From Bacteroidales bacterium (GTDB taxonomy: Bacteria; Bacteroidota; Bacteroidia; Bacteroidales; Lentimicrobiaceae): a DNA stretch of 64,000 nt. The stretch spans positions 73,482 to 137,481 of the forward strand of contig JADJEQ010000022.1 of the NCBI GenBank assembly GCA_016709025.1, given 5' to 3'. The position numbers and the translations under genes are program-made. The notes under the pieces were generated by a model. That model had not been told where the DNA came from and ran no database searches. It saw only the letters and a program-made list of their open reading frames with translations. Below, piece after piece: positions 19,301-31,200 of the stretch. The first letter of the stretch is position 1; each line of letters starts with the position of its first letter.

Positions 19301-20923
19301 TATGAGGCGTCTCCGCTGATGTTGGTACCTCTCTGGTATAAAATCCAGAAACTGGAAGATGAAGTCGGAGTGCCGGGAGCCAGTGGCCCACTGCCGGTTG
19401 AAGAACTGGTTTGATAAACATCCAGGCTTTCGTCCCAGCAGTAATACTGAACACCTCCTAAATATATTTTATATCTTACCAGATCAGATGGATAATTTGA
19501 GAGGGACATTAATACCGCACTCTGCGAGGTATTTAGAAGTCAAATCAATATGTGATGGTCTTAATACACAAGTTGCAGTTGGTTGAGGTGGAGTAACTGT
19601 ACCGCTGCAGGTAACACTAACTTAAGGCGCACCACCACCTTAATTGGTAATCAGTTCCCCGTTATAGGTTCCCTCCGGCAATCCGGCTTTGAGGCGGACA
19701 AATACCGGTATCGGGTCTAATGTAGCTGCAGTAAATTCAACTAACGCAGTTGGTCCCCAGGCAATATCATCGTTTGAAACCTCAAAGTTTGTACTTCCTG
19801 TTACTGTAATAACTCCAGAGAACCCGGTAAGGTGATTCCTTCAGGGTATAATAATTTGAAACAGAAGGGCCACCGTTATCAACAGCATAGCTAAAGCCGG
19901 TAAGAACTGTCGGAGCAACAGTTAACTGAGGTGAAAGGGCGGTGACAGAACCATTGCAGGTAACTGTTGCGGGGGTTGCACCTGCAGATGTAATGTTGAT
20001 TGTTTCCCCGTTATAGGGTCCTGCAGTCAGGCCGGCTTTCAGGCGGACATAAATGGTTGTCTCTGCCACTGTTCCGGCAGTCTGCGTAAGTTCGACCGGA
20101 AGGTCGTATCCTGAACCTGAAGACTGTGAAATTTCGTAATTGGTTGAAGGAGCAAGAAAAACATTTCCTGTTAAATTTGTGCCACTGACTAAAAAAGTTT
20201 GTTCGGCAGAAGGGCCGCTGCCTTCTAAATAATTGAAACTGCTCAGGGAAGTTGGAGCAACAGTAATAGTCGGGGTAATCGTTGTTTCAGGTGTGACTGC
20301 ATCAGCCCAGGTTGTGGCCAACCGGATAGCGTCAACAGTCATATTTTGGGTGGCACTATATTGTCTCAGACATACCCTGTCAATAGATGCCTGGCCTGTT
20401 CCTGTAATTGTTAATAATGGTGTTCCAGCATCAACTTCTGTTGCCGGTACACCGCTTGATAAAACCCAAAGGCTTGCATCACCTGTTGCGGATACGTTAT
20501 ATTTAATGATAATCAGATAGGTTGTTAAGGGATCGAAATCCGTTGTAGAATACGTGGCTGTACTGGTATTCGAAAAGCCAAAATTGATTTTCCCGGAAGT
20601 TGCTGAAGGCCTAACAAACACCCGGGCAGCAAAAAGGGATATGCTACCTCCAAGATGGTAGAAATAACCTGCAGTTCCGGTGGTAACATTCACCAATGAT
20701 GCACAATATAAAGTGCCGGAAGTCACAGCTGTCATTGTTTTGGAATCATCTTCGCCGGTATTGTCAACGAGGGCAGCACCTCCGACACCGGAACCTGTAT
20801 AACCGGAATACGATAGTCCGGCTGTGACATCGATTGGATTAGCTCCGGCAGCATAGAAAGGATGATGGACAGGACAAGGACTGGGAAAATCCGGGTTCTG
20901 AAATTTGAGTAAGTTTTTTTCAT
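16342..20923 (-). pseudogene. Broken multidomain secreted protein with dockerin-like end
   Basis: One gene shattered into at least six reading-frame pieces. It begins with a signal peptide (MKKTYSNFRTRIFPVLVLS) at 20923 and shifts frame near 20850-20870, before FYAAGANPIDVTAG. Further pieces lie at 19782-20735, 18490-19509 (chitobiase-C-like APVISPSTGNYY and a DUF5689-type OB-like segment), 18221-18472, 18109-18348 and 17250-17456, and 16342-~17030. Several copies of a ~100-residue Ig-like unit (VFVRLKAGL, VTCSG) can be followed across frames. Two TAA codons (19622-19624, 19640-19642) interrupt one of these in frame. The last part holds the EGLY-type module and intact dockerin-type loops DVNQDGSIDSGD and DVNGDGSIDSGD. 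Multiple independent lesions favour real decay over a single sequencing error. Confidence 0.8.
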
Positions 20924-21570
20924 TTTTCGAAATGTTTGATTATTAAAATTTTGAGTTTAACGAAACTAAAAGAACGGATTGAAGATCGTGACCACTTACT
21001 GAAGGATACCGGCTTTTAGTTTGAATGTTGTCTGAAAGTCTTCATATCAGTTGGTTATAAAATATTCTTTCAAACACTGGCCGGTTTTGCAGATTTATTC
21101 AGCGATCATCTCCGTTTTAAGTACCCCGAAATGTTAATTTTCTCATGAAAGCATGGTTTTTTTGGTTAGTATTTTCGTTTGTTGTGGCGTTTGATCGAAA
21201 AGTAAATTTAGCAAGTTTATTCATTTTGCTTCAATAATTCTCAGGCTAATATTAATGAAAAGTTAAATTTACAAATTACATCGCAAAGTCCTTAAGCTGA
21301 ATGATTTGTAGTCTTTTAAGGAGCAACAGGCAGAACTTATATTGTATAAAAAATACGAATTCTGCCTGTTTTCTCTGCGATTTTGAAATCCATGGCCTCA
21401 ATCTTCCGGATTAGGAATCCTTGAATTGCTGAATGGTTTTCCCTTTGTGTTTAATTTTCAAACCTTCAAGTATCAGTTCAATGTCAAATGTAAATTTGTC
21501 AGTCCTGACTGCGTCAAGCACTGGGCTATAGACTTTTTACTTTAAACTTTGGACTTTTTACTTTAGATTT
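20924..21570. other. Intergenic stretch, no gene seen
   Basis: 647 AT-rich bases upstream of the pseudogene start and downstream of the gene ending at 21571. It contains a hairpin with 11-bp arms (21326-21336 with 21360-21370, 23-base loop) and a short direct repeat GACTTTTTACTTTA at about 21533 and 21551. I find no -33/-7 pair of good spacing and no reading frame worth calling. Confidence 0.55.
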
Positions 21571-24370
21571 TTACGGCGTTAATGAAGCGATGTAATTAAA
21601 CTGGTTGTTATCGACTATGGTGATATCACCGGTATCTACAGATCCGTCTCCGTTGGCATCGGTGTCAACATACCCGGTAAGATAGTTAAACTGATCGTTG
21701 TCAAGTGGCGTAACATCTCCTGTGTCAATTACACCGTCCTGATTTACATCACCTCCAAAGATTACATACCACCCATCTGTTGTCTGTAAAAGGTTGCTCC
21801 CATATACGTTGGCTGGCTGGCTAAAATCGCAAAGAATGGACTGGTTGCTGAACGAAATGGCTGAAACAGAGGTAGTCGCAATCGAGTTGCGGTGCCTGAT
21901 TGTCACATAATAGTTTCCGGATGTATTTGCCGGAACTGAAACAGTGGCTGACCCATCTGTTCCAAGTGCAACACCGTTGAATGAGAGCTCGGTTATGCTG
22001 TAATCGTTTTCATTGTGAAGTTCAACGGTGATTTCATCGGCAATACCGGGTCCGAATTGCGGGCCTGAATCACCATTTGCCTGATTCATTTGTCCGTTGC
22101 TGTTATACAATCCTTCCAGAAGAACGTTCAATGTTAAGGTTTTTGATAAGGGAGGATTTACAGTAAGAGTACCTGAGACAAAATTGACACCATCCCAGAA
22201 TCCACCCTGGAATCCGCCGTATACAAAAGCCTGTTCATCAAGTTGAAAGCGGGATGCATAGTAATAAATTCCTGCGGTTCCAATTGCGGCACCCAGGTCG
22301 GCGAGGTATTCATCGTTGTTTCCATTGTCGCCCTGAAAGGAGGCCGCAATCCAGTTCGTCCACGTGCCGGGATCCGTATTGTCGGTGCTGTAGCCAATCC
22401 ATGCCTGTATTCCGGCGCCCTGACCTGCAATATTGGTAATGCTTTCGGCATAAACCTGAGCATAGACATTGAAAGACTGGTTTAGAGTAATGTTTCCATC
22501 AGCAGGCCACTGAAGATTGGCCCAGGTAATAGAAGGAGGAGCTTCTTCATTTACAGTTACAGTCCATGATTTAGTGCTTCCGCTTTCGCTGGTAACGGTA
22601 TAGATTACCGGAGTGGTGAAATCCTGTTCTACACCACTTAATGGGTCAATAGTGGCCCCTGCCGAAACGGAGATTGCAGGTATTAAGGAGGTTAATGAAG
22701 TGCCATTGGTAACTTCAACGGTTACTGTAGCGTCTCCTGTATTGATAACGGCCGGTCCGGTTTGTTCAGTAAGGGTAAAATCAAGAATTTCTGCTTCAGT
22801 GCTGAATTCCTGCACCTGGAAGGTGGCTGAAAAAGGGCCGTCCTCTGTATCTCCCGCGATGCCTGTACCTGATATGGTGAAGAAAATTTTCAGGTTATAA
22901 GTGCCGGCAACGAGTCCGTCGGTAATAACTATCTGGTCTCCAAAGCCTGCCCATGTCTGATTTCCTCCGCCATCGTTGCTGGTCCAGTTTACATTGCGCG
23001 TAGTATAAGTATCAGGTTCTGTTCCGGTTGTACTCCAGACCTTGTATCTGAACTGGGCTCCGGCAACATCGCCTGTACCGTTCTTATAGGTTTTAAAGGC
23101 AGAACCTCTGATAAACAGGCTGCTAAGAGGTCCAAGATCAGTAGTGTTGAACTCTGTTCCTTTTTGTGTAATATCGGATCCCTGACCTGTATACCAATAG
23201 GTGATGGTGGGGAGGTTAACTCCATCATCGTCAAGTAGACCATAATTCGGAACAGCGTTGGTAACTGTAACAGTCCATTCTTTGGTTGTAGTTCCGTCTT
23301 CTGCTGTTACTGTATAGGAAACCGGGTTGGTGAAATCACGGATAACACCGCTTGCCGGGTTGATGGTGGCCCCGGCTGATACTGAAATTACAGGAGACAG
23401 TGCTGTTAAAGGGGTGGTTGGATTTACTTCGAGTGTAATCGTAGCAGCAAGTGGGTTAATCACTGCCGGAGCAACCTGTTCGGCCATGGTGAAGCTCAGT
23501 ATTTCAGCCTGCGTGCTGAGACCGCTGACGATATAACTGTAAAAGTTGCCGGTATTATTGTTCAGTTTGATTGTGAATAAATCAAAATTATTGGTAATAC
23601 TGCCTATGGTTGAACTGAAAGCATAGTATTTAACAACCGCTCCGGCACCTTGTCCGGGAATGGTGGCTGTGCCACTGCTTCCGGTCATTGAAAAATGGTA
23701 CGATGGAGGAGGTTGCCCAGTTGTTGGTTGTATACAGCAGGTAAAACAATTCTTCAACTGCCGGGGTACTACCGGTTGTGAGGGTGATGGTTTCAGGCTG
23801 ATTAGCCGGAACTGAGGCCGGAACACTGACAGAAGTCAGGTCTGCCGGAAGTGTGCTGGTTTCCATATAGATGGCCTGAGTCCCGCTATAACCGCTGTCT
23901 TTCCAGTTCATGGTGTACCATTTACCATTGGTCAGGGTAATGCTGCTGTTGGCAGCACTGCCACCAAAAGTATAATTCTGAAGGGTGTTCATGGTAACCG
24001 TAACAGATCCCCACTTATTCCCCCATGGATTAGAGGTTGACCCGCTGGTAAACAGCCATTGATGTGTTCCTCCGGAAATGTCACCACCGGATTCAGCTGC
24101 ACTGAACATAGTCTGATAACGATCAGTACCGCTGGGAATAGCTTTTAATATTTTGGTAACGCGCCCACCCGTAACCTGGGTACTGCTTGCCAGGGCCAGG
24201 TTGTTTACCGGGGGATTGGTCCATTCGTTCCAGGCACCCGGCATATTGAGCCCTTCAGGTGGATATATCTGGGCACTCAGACCATTGCTTATAAGAAGGA
24301 TCATTGTGAGCAAAACAGATGTAATTGCACTATTTTGCCATGAGATTGGATGAGAATTGCTATTTTTCAT
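21571..24370 (-). pseudogene. Secreted multidomain protein, one frameshift, dockerin-like end
   Basis: Signal peptide at 24370 (MKNSNSHPISWQNS...GLSAQ), then an Ig/CBM-like region beginning IYPPEGLNMPGAWNEW. The frame breaks in an A5 homopolymer at 23691-23695: deleting one base restores SIVPFSMTGSSGTATIPG and joins it to the ORF ending at 21571. The rest has two copies of a DUF5018-like domain (VINPLAATITLEV and VINTGDATVTVEV) around a segment starting NYGLLDDDGVNLPTITYWY. An Ig-like domain with AWIGYSTDNTDPGTWTNW follows, known beside Bacteroidota amylases, and then the EGLY-type module with loops DVNQDGVIDTGD and DANGDGSVDTGD. It may be one functional gene with a sequencing error. It is probably cotranscribed after 24394-28137 (23-base gap). 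Confidence 0.8.
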
Positions 24371-24393
24371 GATTGTGCTTTAAAATGAATAAT

Positions 24394-27300
24394 TTAAGGA
24401 AGAACCGATCCTACAAAACCAAACTGATTGTTGTCAACAATGGTTACATCTCCCGTGTCAATTATGCCGTCTCCATTTACATCAGACACAATATATCCGG
24501 TTGCATAATTTAGCTGATCGTTGTCGATCGGAGAAATGTCCCCAGTATCTATTACGCCATCCTGATTGACATCGCCACTGTAGATCACATATTGACCATC
24601 TATCATTGGCAGAAGGTTGCTGCCATATGCGGCCGATGGTGAATTAAAAGCGTAGTCAATAACAGGTCCTGCAAAAGAAACAGGTGTTGCAGAAGTAGTT
24701 TCAATTGAATTGCGGTGCTTCACAGTCAGATAGTAGTCACCGTTGAAAACGGAAGGGATTGCAATGGATGCAGATCCGTTGGTACCCAGATTTACACCAG
24801 GAGTCGAATGTTCAATAATGCTGTAATTCAAGTTGTTATGTAATTCAACGGTTATCTGATCGGCAATATCAGCACCAAACTGGGGGCCTGAATCGTTTCT
24901 TGCCTGGTTCATAGTTCCACTGCCTGCATAGAGTCCTTCGAAGTACACTGAAAGGTTAAGAATTTTATCGGTACTCAGGATGTAAATGTTATAATCTTCC
25001 GTCTCCCCATAACCATTAGTGCTGCAGGCATCAAAGTCAGCGGTATTCCAAACTTCCCTGACACGCATCCTTGTTGCACCGGGCGTCGCATTCTCAGGCA
25101 CTGTGAATTCAATACTACCGGTTGCCGGGGTTGGTGCTATCAGAACATTTCCTAATTTTTCAGATGTTTCAAACAAACCATTCTGGTTGTAATCGATCCA
25201 GACGGAAATATAGTTTCCACTGCCATAGGTGCCGGGGCTCAGGGTGATGGTATTCACCGATCCCGGGTTCAGATCCGTTGATAAGTTACTGAAATAAGTG
25301 TAATACGGATTAGCAGATGCGCCGGTAGCATTGTTAATACTTCCAAGCTGAACCAGGGTTATGTAGTCACCGTAACCGGTACCTGTAGTGTAAGTAGGAA
25401 TACAATATTCAAATGAAACTACATTGATAAACCCGGATTTGATATCAGTATCAGAACCATAGGCATTGGTAGCTGTAAGTGTAACGGTATATTGCCCGTT
25501 AGCCGTAAACTGAACCTGCGGGTTTTGTGAACCGGCATTGGTTCCTCCAACGTAAATTACATGATCAGGGCTGAAGCTCCATAGCCAGGAAGTGGGTAGA
25601 TTGCTGGTCTGATCTGTAAATGTGATAGTTGAATTTACAGGCGTAGTTGTTGAGGATGCTGTAAAGTCCGCTACCGGAGGGTCGGTTACACTATAGCAAC
25701 TAATGGTGGCTGCCCAACCGTCCCTGACAACACTTCCATCAGATGTAAACTTAAAGGTGAGTGCACCGGAAGCATTGCTTGCTGAAATAAGACCCGGGCT
25801 GGCTGTTCCATGATAATTTCCGATTAACGCAGCTGAAACATCGGTTCCATCGTAAATCTTCAGGTAATCATAATTTAATTCAGTGTTAAATGAACTGAAA
25901 TTTACCCTTACAAAAGCTCCTGGGGTAGCGGGATAGAATGTTAAGGTGAAATTTTCATTATCAACATAGCTAGCCGAAGATCCGCCGGAATCATAGAAAT
26001 CGCCTGTACAGGTGGTGATGGTCCCATTCGACATATTGAACAGGGGAGGGGAAACAGTAATGTATCCTGTTTTGGTTTGCGTTTCTGATCCGCCAGGTTT
26101 GGAAACCGTGAGGGATACATCGTAAGTTCCGGTTGTGTTGTAAACAATTGGAGGAGGATTTTGTCCGTAGTAAGTTGATGGATTTCCACCAGTGAATAAC
26201 CAGTTCCATTCAATGGGGTCGCAGGAGGAGTTATCTGTGAAAGTAACGCTGTTGCCAACCACCACAGTCGAAGGGCTGCCACTAAAATCGGCGATCAGAT
26301 TTTTCACAGTTATGTACCCGGTTTTTGTCTGCGAATCAGTATCAATGCCGTCGGATACTGTCAGGGTTACATCGAATATCCCAGCTGATGCGTAAGTTAT
26401 CGGCGGAGGTGTTTGTCCGGAAAACGAAGATGGTGTTCCTCCTGGAAAACTCCAGTTCCAGGTGGTTGGGTTGGCCAGTGAAAGATCTGTAAAAGTAACA
26501 TTTCCACCAGTGCATACAGTGGCAGGCGTTGCTGAAAATTCTGAAGTAAGGGCAGGTGGTGCAATCTGGAATACCCCGACCTGGTTCTTACGACCTCCGT
26601 TAAAGTACTCACCAATTGACCAGAAGGTCACATCATCGTTGGGGTCAATAGTCATCTGAGCATAATCTCCATAGCGGGATGAAGGATCTGATTGGGTGCC
26701 GTTGGCGATTACTTCTTCCGTAAGGGTCATTGTTCCTGCAGGATCCGAAGCATATCTGCCTGTAAAGCGTAGCGAAGGGAACTGGGTAGTACTGACTGTG
26801 GTATAGGCCATTCCGATGTTTCCATTGGCATCCATGCACATATTGCCGCAGAATGCACTGTGTCCATCCGGTTGTGAATATGTACCTTCCTGATAAATAG
26901 TCCAGGGTGCGCCATCGGTTGTCTGTCTTAACTCATACCAGCGGATTCCAGAGAAGTTATCTGCATTGTTCAGGTCAACCACAAAATTGAATACTGCACT
27001 GTTGTACGCTGGGAATCGCCTGTATTGGGCCATATACATGATTGTGGCCTGCAGGGCATCGATATCACTGCCTGATGGTTGGGGCAGGTTGGAAAAAGAG
27101 CCGTTATCGAACAGACCGTCAAACGGTTGTGTATTTATAATCTGCGGGCTTGAAATGGTGGAGTTGGCGTGAATTGCCCAGTTTACATTGACCTACCAAA
27201 TTTTAAGGTGATCAACCGAAACACCGCTCCATGAATCATCCTGCACATAAACAATGGGGGCATTTCCGGCGGGAGGCAGGGTAGGACCATTGGCGTTAAA

Positions 27301-28137
27301 TCCGAGCGGACTGTAAAATCCACTGGTCACGATGCCGGTGAGCGGAAATCCGATCATCTGGGCTGTGGTGTTTCCAACCAGCATTTTATCCCTTTCAAGG
27401 GCAAATACAACCTGGCTGGTGCTTGCTGAATTCTGGTCCTTATTTGCAGTTATATAATAACCATCAGACCAAACGGAAAATTTCGGGTAATCAGGAAATG
27501 TATTCGTGCTGAATCGGTAAACATACCAGCCATCGTTAACCGGATCGGGCCCCTGGCTGATGGCTACATCGAAGCCATTGGAAAAGAATTCGGTAATCAG
27601 GAAACGGTCGGCATACCGGTCGTATATAACAATAGGGTCACCCATGGTTCCGGGAAGAATGGTTCCCAATGAGGCTGCAGCTGTAAGTGGATTGCCGGAT
27701 TTATCCCATATTCTGAAGGCAGAATTCCAGGAGTTGACAAAATGATTTGGCCCTACCGCTCCTGTCGGATCGGTGGGTGTTGCGGTTGCGCTGGCTGCTT
27801 CAAATGTCAGAATCGGTGCCCTGCCCTGAGTCCTGGGGGCCCTGGTCTGCTGTTCCCATAGAGGATCATTTCCTTTGGGAAGTCCTTTTCCAGGTACCGA
27901 TGTGTTTGATCCCCAGTGTTTAGGATTGAATTCTTTTACTTTGTTTTCGGCGGGAATAAATGTTCCTTCTGACAACTGTGAAGCAATAGAAGGAACCCGG
28001 GTCACTGGTGCTGACACAGTTATGAGGGTTGGTTTAACCGATCCCGTTGGAACGATTTGTGCTTTTTGCTGCGCATACACATTTACTATAGAACCGGTGA
28101 GGCTGACAAGTAAGATAAATAAGTAGATTTTTTTCAT
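24394..28137 (-). pseudogene. Propeller-PKD-CUB-GEVED protein with in-frame amber, dockerin-like end
   Basis: A single 1247-codon frame interrupted only by TAG at 27193-27195 (codon 315, after VDHLKIW); translation continues in the same frame as VNVNWAIHANST. Domains: signal peptide (to NVYAQ); a ~500-residue propeller-like region (TGAVGPNHFVNSWN, DPIVIYDRYADRF, RWYELRQT) homologous to the gene at 28297; two PKD domains (FSATPATVCTGGNVTFTD, FSGSPSTVVVGNSVTFTD); CUB-like domain; third PKD; GEVED domain (YGETEDYNIYI); EGLY-type module; dockerin-type loops DVNQDGVIDTGD and DVNGDGIIDTGD. From the PKD region on it mirrors the protease at 37232. Both parts look conserved, so the stop is recent, a base error, or read through. 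Confidence 0.82.
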
Positions 28138-28256
28138 TCTGTTGTTTATTAAAAATTAACGATCAATGATCATCCTGTTGCTAAATTTGAAAATACCGGA
28201 CTTTGAATATCCGGGTATGAATTTGCCTGCCAATAACAGAAATTAACTTCAAAAAC

Positions 28257-28287
28257 AAAAGGCCGGATATTAAATGTCCGGCCTTTT
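28257..28287 (-). terminator. Rho-independent terminator
   Basis: GGCCGGA (28261-28267) pairs with TCCGGCC (28277-28283), extended by four A-T pairs, with a 9-base loop. It lies just past the stop of the gene at 28297-33345 and separates it from the next gene. Confidence 0.85.
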
Positions 28288-28296
28288 ATTCGCAGT

Positions 28297-31200
28297 TTAT
28301 GGTAATACAGCTCCTACATAAATGAACTGGTTATTGTCAATGATTGTTCCATCCGCAGTATCAACAATCCCATCTCCATTTACATCGGTCAGAATATAAC
28401 CTGCCACATAGAAGTACTGGTCGTTGTCGGTAGGGGTGGTGTCACCGGTATCCACAGAACCATCCTGGTTAACATCTCCGCCATAAATCGCATAATACCC
28501 GTCAATCATCAGGAGCAGGTTACTTCCATAAGCTTTGGCTGGCTGGTCAAATGAATAATCAACAACAGGCAATGCAAATGAAACCGGTTCAGCCGATGTG
28601 GTCTCTATAGAATTCCGGTGTTTGATGGTAAGGTAATAATTGCCGTTTGCTGCCGGAGGAAAATTAATTGTTGCAGATCCTGATGTACTTAGATCTACTT
28701 CATTGGCAAAGTATTCTGTATAAGAATAGTTCAAAGCATTGTGAAGTTCAACATCAATTTTGTCGGCAATGCCCGGTGCAAACTGAGGTCCCGACTCGTT
28801 ATTTGCCTGATTCATGGTGCCACCACCGGCATAGAGCCCTTCGAGCAGAACGTTAACATTAAGTGTCCTGGTCAGAGATCCGTCCTGAGAGAGTGTAACT
28901 ACTTCTGAAGGTAAACCTGAAACGGATACTGTAATGGTTGCCGTCCGGGCAGCTCCCGTATTTTCATCATAAGCTGCTGTAATAATTCCGTTCGCGAATC
29001 CTGATGGCGTAACATTGCACCAGGTCTGGTCGCTGATAACCGTCCAGGCTGCATTTGAAGCAACAGTGTACTGGATTGAGCCCGAAGCAGCGGCAACATT
29101 TTGGTTCGCCGGAGTTACACCGAGTACAGGCGGGCCATTTAAAACCGGATTATACAGTACAATAGCATTTTCACCGGGTGTAACAACCATTTGGGTGTTA
29201 ACGGTTCCTTCATACTTTGCTACCCTGGTTGCATACAACGGGTTAACCGCAGAACTGGATGTAAAAAACATATTCGGATATGAGCTGGGCGCAAAAGGAA
29301 TCGAATTGGTAAACCTTATCCTGGTAATATGGGTTCCGGGTTCAATGGTTGAAACAATATATCCATTGCCTGCGCCTGGTGCTGTCCTTCCGGCAATCCT
29401 GATTAATCCGGCTACAGTGGTATTGGCTCCGTTAGGCTGCATTGATGAAGGCAAATCAGAAGAATTGGGAACGATGGTTGCCATGCCTGACGTTTGAGTT
29501 GCCCCGTTCAGTATCGCCTGATTAAATAGAATTCCTTCCTGTATGGTGGCCAGTGCCAGCGGTGCGGAAGCATCCACATCGAGCAGGTAAATGTCGAACT
29601 CGAAAATATTGGGCGCTGTTTGAACGATGTTCTGAATTGTAAGAAGAAATTCCGATCCGGCTTGTGTAACAGTAACAATCACGGGTGATAGGCCTGGAGC
29701 AGTGACAGTTATATTGGCTACCCGGGTTGAAGGGAAAGTATTGATTTGATATGTAGCTGTAATTGATCCATTTCCTGATCCCGAAGGCGTAACAGTGCAC
29801 CAGGATTGATCGCTGATTACCGTCCAGGATGTATTGGATGCAACAGTAAATGTTGTGATACCTGCACCCTGCGACACGTTTTGATTTCCAGGAGTTACGC
29901 TCAGTGATGGGGTTATCCCGGCCTGTGTAACCGTTACCGTGACTGGTGTGATACCGTTCACTGAAATGGTAATCTCAGCTATGCGGACTGTTTCGGAGGA
30001 ATTTCCTGAATAATTTGCATTGATCGTTCCGTTTCCGGAACCCGATATAGTAACGGTACACCAGCTTTGATTACTCGAGGCAGTCCAGTCGGTGTTGGAT
30101 GTTACACTGAAAGAGGTGGCCCCGGCTATTGAACTCACACTCTGGTCAGAGGGCGCAGCAGCCAGGGAAGGAGCTGCCTGGGAAACCGATACCACAACAG
30201 GTGCCAGGCCGGCTGCGGTTACTGTAACATTTGCGACACGTGCTGAAGCGGTGTTGTTTACTGAGTAAGTCGCAGTTATAGTTCCGTTTCCGTTACCGGA
30301 TGGGGTAACCGTGCACCAGGTTTGATCGCTGGCAGCTGTCCAGCCGGTGTTGGAAGTAACCGTAAAATTTGCTGACCCGGCTGCCGGCAAAACAGCCTGG
30401 TTTGAAGGTGCAACAGCCAGTGAAGGAGCTGCCTGGGTAACAGTAACCACCACGGGAGATAAACCTGTGACAGTAACTGTAACATTTGCAACCCGTGCAG
30501 AAGCGGTATTGTTTGCTGCGTAAGTTGCTGTTATTGTACCATTTCCGGAACCGGATGAGGTAACTGTACACCAGGTTTGATTGCTGGCGGCTGTCCAGCC
30601 TGAGTTTGATGTAACTGTAAAAGCCGTTGATCCGGCAATAGGTGATACAGCCTGATTGGCAGGAGAAACTGAAAGAGTGGGACTGGAGGTTCCTGATATT
30701 GCAACATCATCCACACATACCCCATAGCCGTATTTAGCGTTCCCTTCAAAAGCAATGTAATAATCACCGGAAGCAGCAGGAAGACTGATGGTTCTCTGTG
30801 TCCATGCTGTAACACTTGCAGTATAGGTGGCCAGTGAAATCCAGGGGCCGGCAAGGGAAGTGCGGTAATAAACAATCAATTGATCCTGATCGGGAGACCA
30901 GAATGGCTGGGTGTGCCAGAAGGTCAGGGTAGGGCTTGATAATCCCGAGAGATTGATGGGTGGGGTAATCAGTTTTGTGAGGTTGGAAGCAGGTGTATTG
31001 TCTTTCAGACAGGCATTGTATGTTCCGGTATGAGCAGTTGCAGGATTGCTGCCGCCATTTCCCGTGATAAATGTCCAATCGATTCCTGAGCTTGCTACCT
31101 GCTCCTGTGTCCAGCAATTTGGGATCATGCCTCCGTTTTCGAAACCTTCATTCCAGGGGAAAGTACTTACAGTACCACAGGAAGTTGTAAAAGTAAGATC

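Noticed and set aside
27040..27195. A frameshift between the two halves of the 24394-28137 gene
   Set aside because: Reading the minus strand by codon shows that both halves share one frame; only a TAG codon separates them.
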